Source: Spirochaetales bacterium (GTDB lineage: Bacteria > Spirochaetota > Spirochaetia > Sphaerochaetales > Sphaerochaetaceae). From it: a stretch of DNA of 6,756 nt. Under the pieces are notes generated by a model. The model worked only from the letters and a program-made list of their open reading frames with translations. It made no database searches and was not told the DNA's origin. The stretch lies in the NCBI GenBank assembly GCA_017962865.1, contig JAGCUM010000225.1, positions 1 through 6,756 on the forward strand, written 5' to 3'. The position numbers and the translations under genes are program-made. Positions 4,075-6,756 of this stretch are shown piece after piece (the first letter of the stretch is position 1; each line of letters starts with the position of its first letter).

Positions 4075-5268
4075 ATGAATATGGACAAGCTTTACTACAA
4101 GGATACATACCTCAGGGAGCTGGAATGCACGGTTCTGAAAGTCACTCATACGGACAAGGCAACGGAGGTTCTGACGGACAGGACCATCTTCTACCCCGAA
4201 AGCGGCGGCCAGCCCGGCGACAGGGGGGCTTTGGGATCGTTTGAAGTCCTCGATACACGCAAGGCCGATGACGGAAGCTCCGTGCTGATTCTCAAGAAGG
4301 ATGCCCCCGTGGAGGAAGGTTCTGTCCTTACAATGAAGCTCGATTGGGACCACCGATACAGGTTCATGGTCATGCACACTGCCCAGCACATGCTCTCGGG
4401 TCTTCTTTTCACCATGTATTCGGTAGGTACCGTGGCAGTCCATCAGGGAGACGAATACCTTACCATAGAGACCGATAAGGCGGAGATTGCGCAGGAGACA
4501 AGTGATGGTCTGGTTTTGGAAGCCAATGCAAAAATCCGTGATAATCATGCAATTCTGTACCATGAAATGAGCCATTCCGATGCAGAGGCACTAGGGCTCA
4601 GGAGAAGCATAAAGGTAGAAGGCGACGTGCGCATCGTGGAGATAGAGGGCGTGGACCGCATCGCCTGCGGAGGGGTGCACGTAAAGAGTACCGGGGAAAT
4701 CGGTCTTGTCTACTGCATCGGGCAGGAGCAGATCCGCGGCCATGTGCGTCTATACTTCAGATGCGGGCAGCAGGCAGTCGTTGAAGCACTCGAAGACATC
4801 TCGATCATCCGTACGATGAGCAGGGACCTCAGCTGCAGGCCGGACGAGCTGACTGCCAAAGTCTCGAGCTTGCAGAGTGCGCTCTCACAGGCAAAGAGCC
4901 AGGGCGAACATGCAGCCAGACAGCTTGCCTATTATGAAATAAAGGATAATACGGATAAGGACGGCATCTGCATCCTGGAAACCGGGACCGGCGATATGCA
5001 GGGCTTTGCAAAGGCTTCCGAGCGTTGTGAGGATCTTGCGTTGCTGGCCTTGGATATGTCCGATGCCCAGAAGGCCAAATGGTTGATTGTCCTTAAGGGA
5101 AAATACGAGAAACTGGATTACAATGCGACAGTGCGTCCGCTTCTGGCAAAGATAAACGCCAAGGGCGGCGGCAGAAATCCCGTTTTCCAGGGCATGGCCC
5201 AGTGTTCCGACAAAGAGGCAATAGGACAATTTAAAGAAGATTTCAGAAGAGTTTGCCTATCTCTATAG
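4075..5268 (+). CDS. Alanyl-tRNA editing protein, AlaX-L type
   Basis: The 397-residue protein is a free-standing relative of the alanyl-tRNA synthetase editing domain; it hydrolyses Ser-tRNA(Ala) or Gly-tRNA(Ala). The N-terminal part has the TIFYPESGGQPGDRG signature (37-51). The zinc site is intact: H101 and H105 in HTAQH, and C198 and H202 in CGGVH. A helical linker (about 235-290) leads to a DHHA1-like C-terminal domain (about 295-397) with the glycine motif GGGRNPVFQGMAQ (364-376). This domain marks the long AlaX-L form, and the length fits. No Shine-Dalgarno site precedes the ATG at 4075 or the next ATG at 4081, and an in-frame stop at 4069 rules out an earlier start. The last 26 bp overlap the end of the convergent E1-beta gene. 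Confidence 0.9.
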   Translation: MNMDKLYYKDTYLRELECTVLKVTHTDKATEVLTDRTIFYPESGGQPGDRGALGSFEVLDTRKADDGSSVLILKKDAPVEEGSVLTMKLDWDHRYRFMVMHTAQHMLSGLLFTMYSVGTVAVHQGDEYLTIETDKAEIAQETSDGLVLEANAKIRDNHAILYHEMSHSDAEALGLRRSIKVEGDVRIVEIEGVDRIACGGVHVKSTGEIGLVYCIGQEQIRGHVRLYFRCGQQAVVEALEDISIIRTMSRDLSCRPDELTAKVSSLQSALSQAKSQGEHAARQLAYYEIKDNTDKDGICILETGTGDMQGFAKASERCEDLALLALDMSDAQKAKWLIVLKGKYEKLDYNATVRPLLAKINAKGGGRNPVFQGMAQCSDKEAIGQFKEDFRRVCLSL

Positions 5269-6202
5269 CAATCTTATCCGCCTGAGGGATGGTAAGTCTC
5301 TCAAGGTCCTTGGAGAAGGGAATCGGGGTGTCCTTTCCGCTGAACTGCAGGACCTGACACTTCAGTGATGCAAAAGTCTCCCTGTCCTGACAGATCGATG
5401 CACATACCTGTGCCTCTATGCCTCCGATTCCGTTCGGATCCTGGATAAGAACCGCTCGACCGGTCTTTCGCACCTGTTTGAAGATGGTCTCCTTGTCCAG
5501 GGGATTGAGGGTCCTGAGGTCCACCACGGTTGCATTGATTCCCATGCCGTGCAGAAGCTCCGCAGTCTCAAGGGCGGTGGATACCGCATGCGAGTAGGCG
5601 ATTATGGTCACATCCAGACCGTTTCCGATTACCTTGGCCTTTCCGAGCTCCACGGGCTTGGGGGAGATTTCTCCGTCCATGGGGTACAGAAGCTTGTGCT
5701 CGAAGAACAGAACCGGGTTGTTGTCCCTGATCGATGCCCTCAGCAGATGGTATGCATCGGAGGGGTTGGAAGGGGCAACTATCTTCAGACCGGTGCCGTT
5801 CATGAACAGGGCCTCCGGGCTCTGTGTGTGCTGAGCTCCGTGTCCGGTTCCGCTGCCTTCGGGAAGACGCACGGTGATGGGGCAGCAGAACTGTCCGCCG
5901 CTCATGAAGTGTGTCTTTGCCGCATGGTTGACTATAGGATCGAAGATGAGGGTGTAGAAGTCAGCATACATAATCTCGATTATCGGCCTGAGGCCCATCA
6001 TGGCAGCACCTACGGCCATGCCGGTAAATCCTTCCTCCGATACCGGGGTGTCGATGACCTGGTCCGGATGCTCCTTCCACAGGCCCTCGGTAACCTTGAA
6101 GCAGCCGCCGTAGACGCCTACATCCTCACCGAAGAGAACGACATTCCTGTCAGCGGACATCTCGTCCGACATTGCCTTTCTGATTGCCTCGCGGAACGTC
6201 AT
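5243..6202 (-). CDS. Pyruvate/acetoin dehydrogenase-type E1 component, beta subunit
   Basis: From the ATG at 6202 the protein has 319 residues, normal for E1-beta. GGAGG (6210-6214) lies 7 nt upstream, so the longer open frame is not used. With the alpha subunit it forms the thiamine-diphosphate E1 that decarboxylates a 2-oxo acid or cleaves acetoin and passes the acyl unit to lipoyl-E2. Signatures include GEDVGVYGG (25-33), the glutamate that activates the cofactor (E56 in PVSEEGFTG), YADFYTLIFDPI (79-90), the active-site histidine region AQHTQSPEALF (H125), KIVAPSNPSDA (140-150), PVLFFEHKLLY (163-173) and VDLRTLNPLD (227-236). The start overlaps the alpha-subunit stop in ATGA, which indicates translational coupling. 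No E2 or E3 gene follows, because the next gene is convergent alaX. Pyruvate and acetoin as substrates cannot be told apart. Confidence 0.9.
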   Translation of the reverse strand: MTFREAIRKAMSDEMSADRNVVLFGEDVGVYGGCFKVTEGLWKEHPDQVIDTPVSEEGFTGMAVGAAMMGLRPIIEIMYADFYTLIFDPIVNHAAKTHFMSGGQFCCPITVRLPEGSGTGHGAQHTQSPEALFMNGTGLKIVAPSNPSDAYHLLRASIRDNNPVLFFEHKLLYPMDGEISPKPVELGKAKVIGNGLDVTIIAYSHAVSTALETAELLHGMGINATVVDLRTLNPLDKETIFKQVRKTGRAVLIQDPNGIGGIEAQVCASICQDRETFASLKCQVLQFSGKDTPIPFSKDLERLTIPQADKIAIEIGKLF

Positions 6203-6756
6203 GACCTGTCCTCCCTGGTTGCGTAGACGAGATTCAGGACCTCGTCCTCCGTAAGCTTGTCCGAGCTCTCCCTGAGGGCTGTTTCCGCCTGCAGGGCAAT
6301 ACCCTTGCGGCACTCCTGTTCAATTGAGGCTATCTCTTCCTTCGTGGCAAAGCCGCGATCCATCATCTTCTGCTCGAACAGGAGAATGGGGTCGCGCAGG
6401 AGCCACTGCTGCTCCTCGTCGCTTGTACGGTAAAGCCTTCTGTCGCTCTTGGAATGGCCCTTGAAGCGGTAGGTCATCACCTCCAGCAGATATGGTCCGT
6501 TGCCCGCCTTTATGTAGGACGATGCCTCGCAGACTGCCTCGTAGACGGCTTCTATGTCGTTGCCGTCGACGATTCTGCCGGGCATGTTGTATGCAGCTGC
6601 ACGTTCGGAGACATTGTCCACGCTTATCATCTTGTCGCTGGGGGCAGACATGCCGTAGCGGTTGTTTTCGCAGTAGAACAGCACGGGGAGCTTCCATATG
6701 GAGGCAAGGTTCATGGATTCATGTACGCTGCCGCGGCTGGATGCTCCGTCGCCGAA
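6199..6756 (-). CDS. Pyruvate/acetoin dehydrogenase-type E1 component, alpha subunit, 3' part
   Basis: The gene enters from the right edge; 185 residues and the TGA stop are visible. The first visible residues, FGDGASSRGSVHESMN, begin the thiamine-diphosphate motif, GDG-N26-NN, ending in CENNRYGMS; this binds the Mg-diphosphate. Further on lie YRFKGHSKSDRRLYRT and the EEQQWLLRDPI segment, matching the two loops that cover the active site in E1-alpha proteins and close to acetoin-dehydrogenase-like members. The C-terminal part is helical and complete. The stop codon overlaps the beta-subunit start by four bases (6199-6202), as usual for this operon. The missing N-terminal half, promoter and upstream genes are outside the window. 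The exact 2-oxo acid is not resolved. Confidence 0.92.
   Translation of the reverse strand, partial: FGDGASSRGSVHESMNLASIWKLPVLFYCENNRYGMSAPSDKMISVDNVSERAAAYNMPGRIVDGNDIEAVYEAVCEASSYIKAGNGPYLLEVMTYRFKGHSKSDRRLYRTSDEEQQWLLRDPILLFEQKMMDRGFATKEEIASIEQECRKGIALQAETALRESSDKLTEDEVLNLVYATREDRS

Noticed and set aside
4039..4575. N-terminal extension of the minus-strand unknown gene, making a 363-residue protein
   Set aside because: It lies antisense to the well-supported alaX gene, has no family resemblance, and a good Shine-Dalgarno site sits before the internal start at 4038.
5549..6226. 225-codon open frame on the plus strand
   Set aside because: It is antisense to the E1-beta gene, whose motifs are unambiguous.
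6203..6313. Longer start for the E1-beta subunit
   Set aside because: The extra 37 residues run in another frame of the E1-alpha gene; the ATG at 6202 has GGAGG and the ATGA overlap and matches the family N-terminus.

Overview
This is a bacterial window of about 6.8 kb holding nine genes, two of them cut by the window edges, and no RNA gene, insertion sequence or CRISPR array that I can see. The genes have good Shine-Dalgarno sites, AGG/AGA arginine codons used freely beside CGC, and moderate GC. The EAL-PAS-PAS protein and the Rrf2 regulator have a clostridial flavour. The MARIKSAWEIALEKT-type hypothetical protein resembles a family I associate with spirochaetes. A gut anaerobe of the Sphaerochaeta/Treponema or clostridial kind is my best guess; taxonomy cannot be fixed from the sequence alone.

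Left part (1-938): the 3' half of a cysteine synthase gene (cysK, + strand) meets tail-to-tail, 3 bp apart, an Rrf2-family regulator (- strand). The regulator lacks the three Fe-S cysteines of IscR and looks like a CymR-type cysteine regulator. It ends in isoleucine, as known CysK-binding tails do, so the pair may form a sulfur-sensing complex. Its promoter contains a dyad that fills the spacer between -35 and -10, a good candidate for an autoregulatory operator.

Middle part (939-3476): a 307-bp AT-rich divergent intergenic region carries several dyads and a promoter for a c-di-GMP phosphodiesterase (EAL-PAS-PAS, 529 aa). The stop codon of that gene lies inside the -35 box of a near-consensus promoter that drives a hicAB toxin-antitoxin pair. 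The predicted start of that transcript falls inside the hicA ribosome-binding site. Only longer read-through transcripts would therefore carry the whole hicA initiation region, which recalls the antitoxin-selective promoter reported for E. coli hicAB. A tandem 12-bp repeat overlies this promoter.

Right part (3484-6756): a small helical protein of unknown function (- strand) is divergent, across 36 bp, from an alanyl-tRNA editing protein of the AlaX-L type (+ strand). The editing gene overlaps convergently, by 26 bp, the last gene of a translationally coupled pair for the alpha and beta E1 subunits of a pyruvate/acetoin-type dehydrogenase (- strand; the alpha gene runs off the window). All three convergent junctions are too tight for an ordinary intrinsic terminator, and none is visible.
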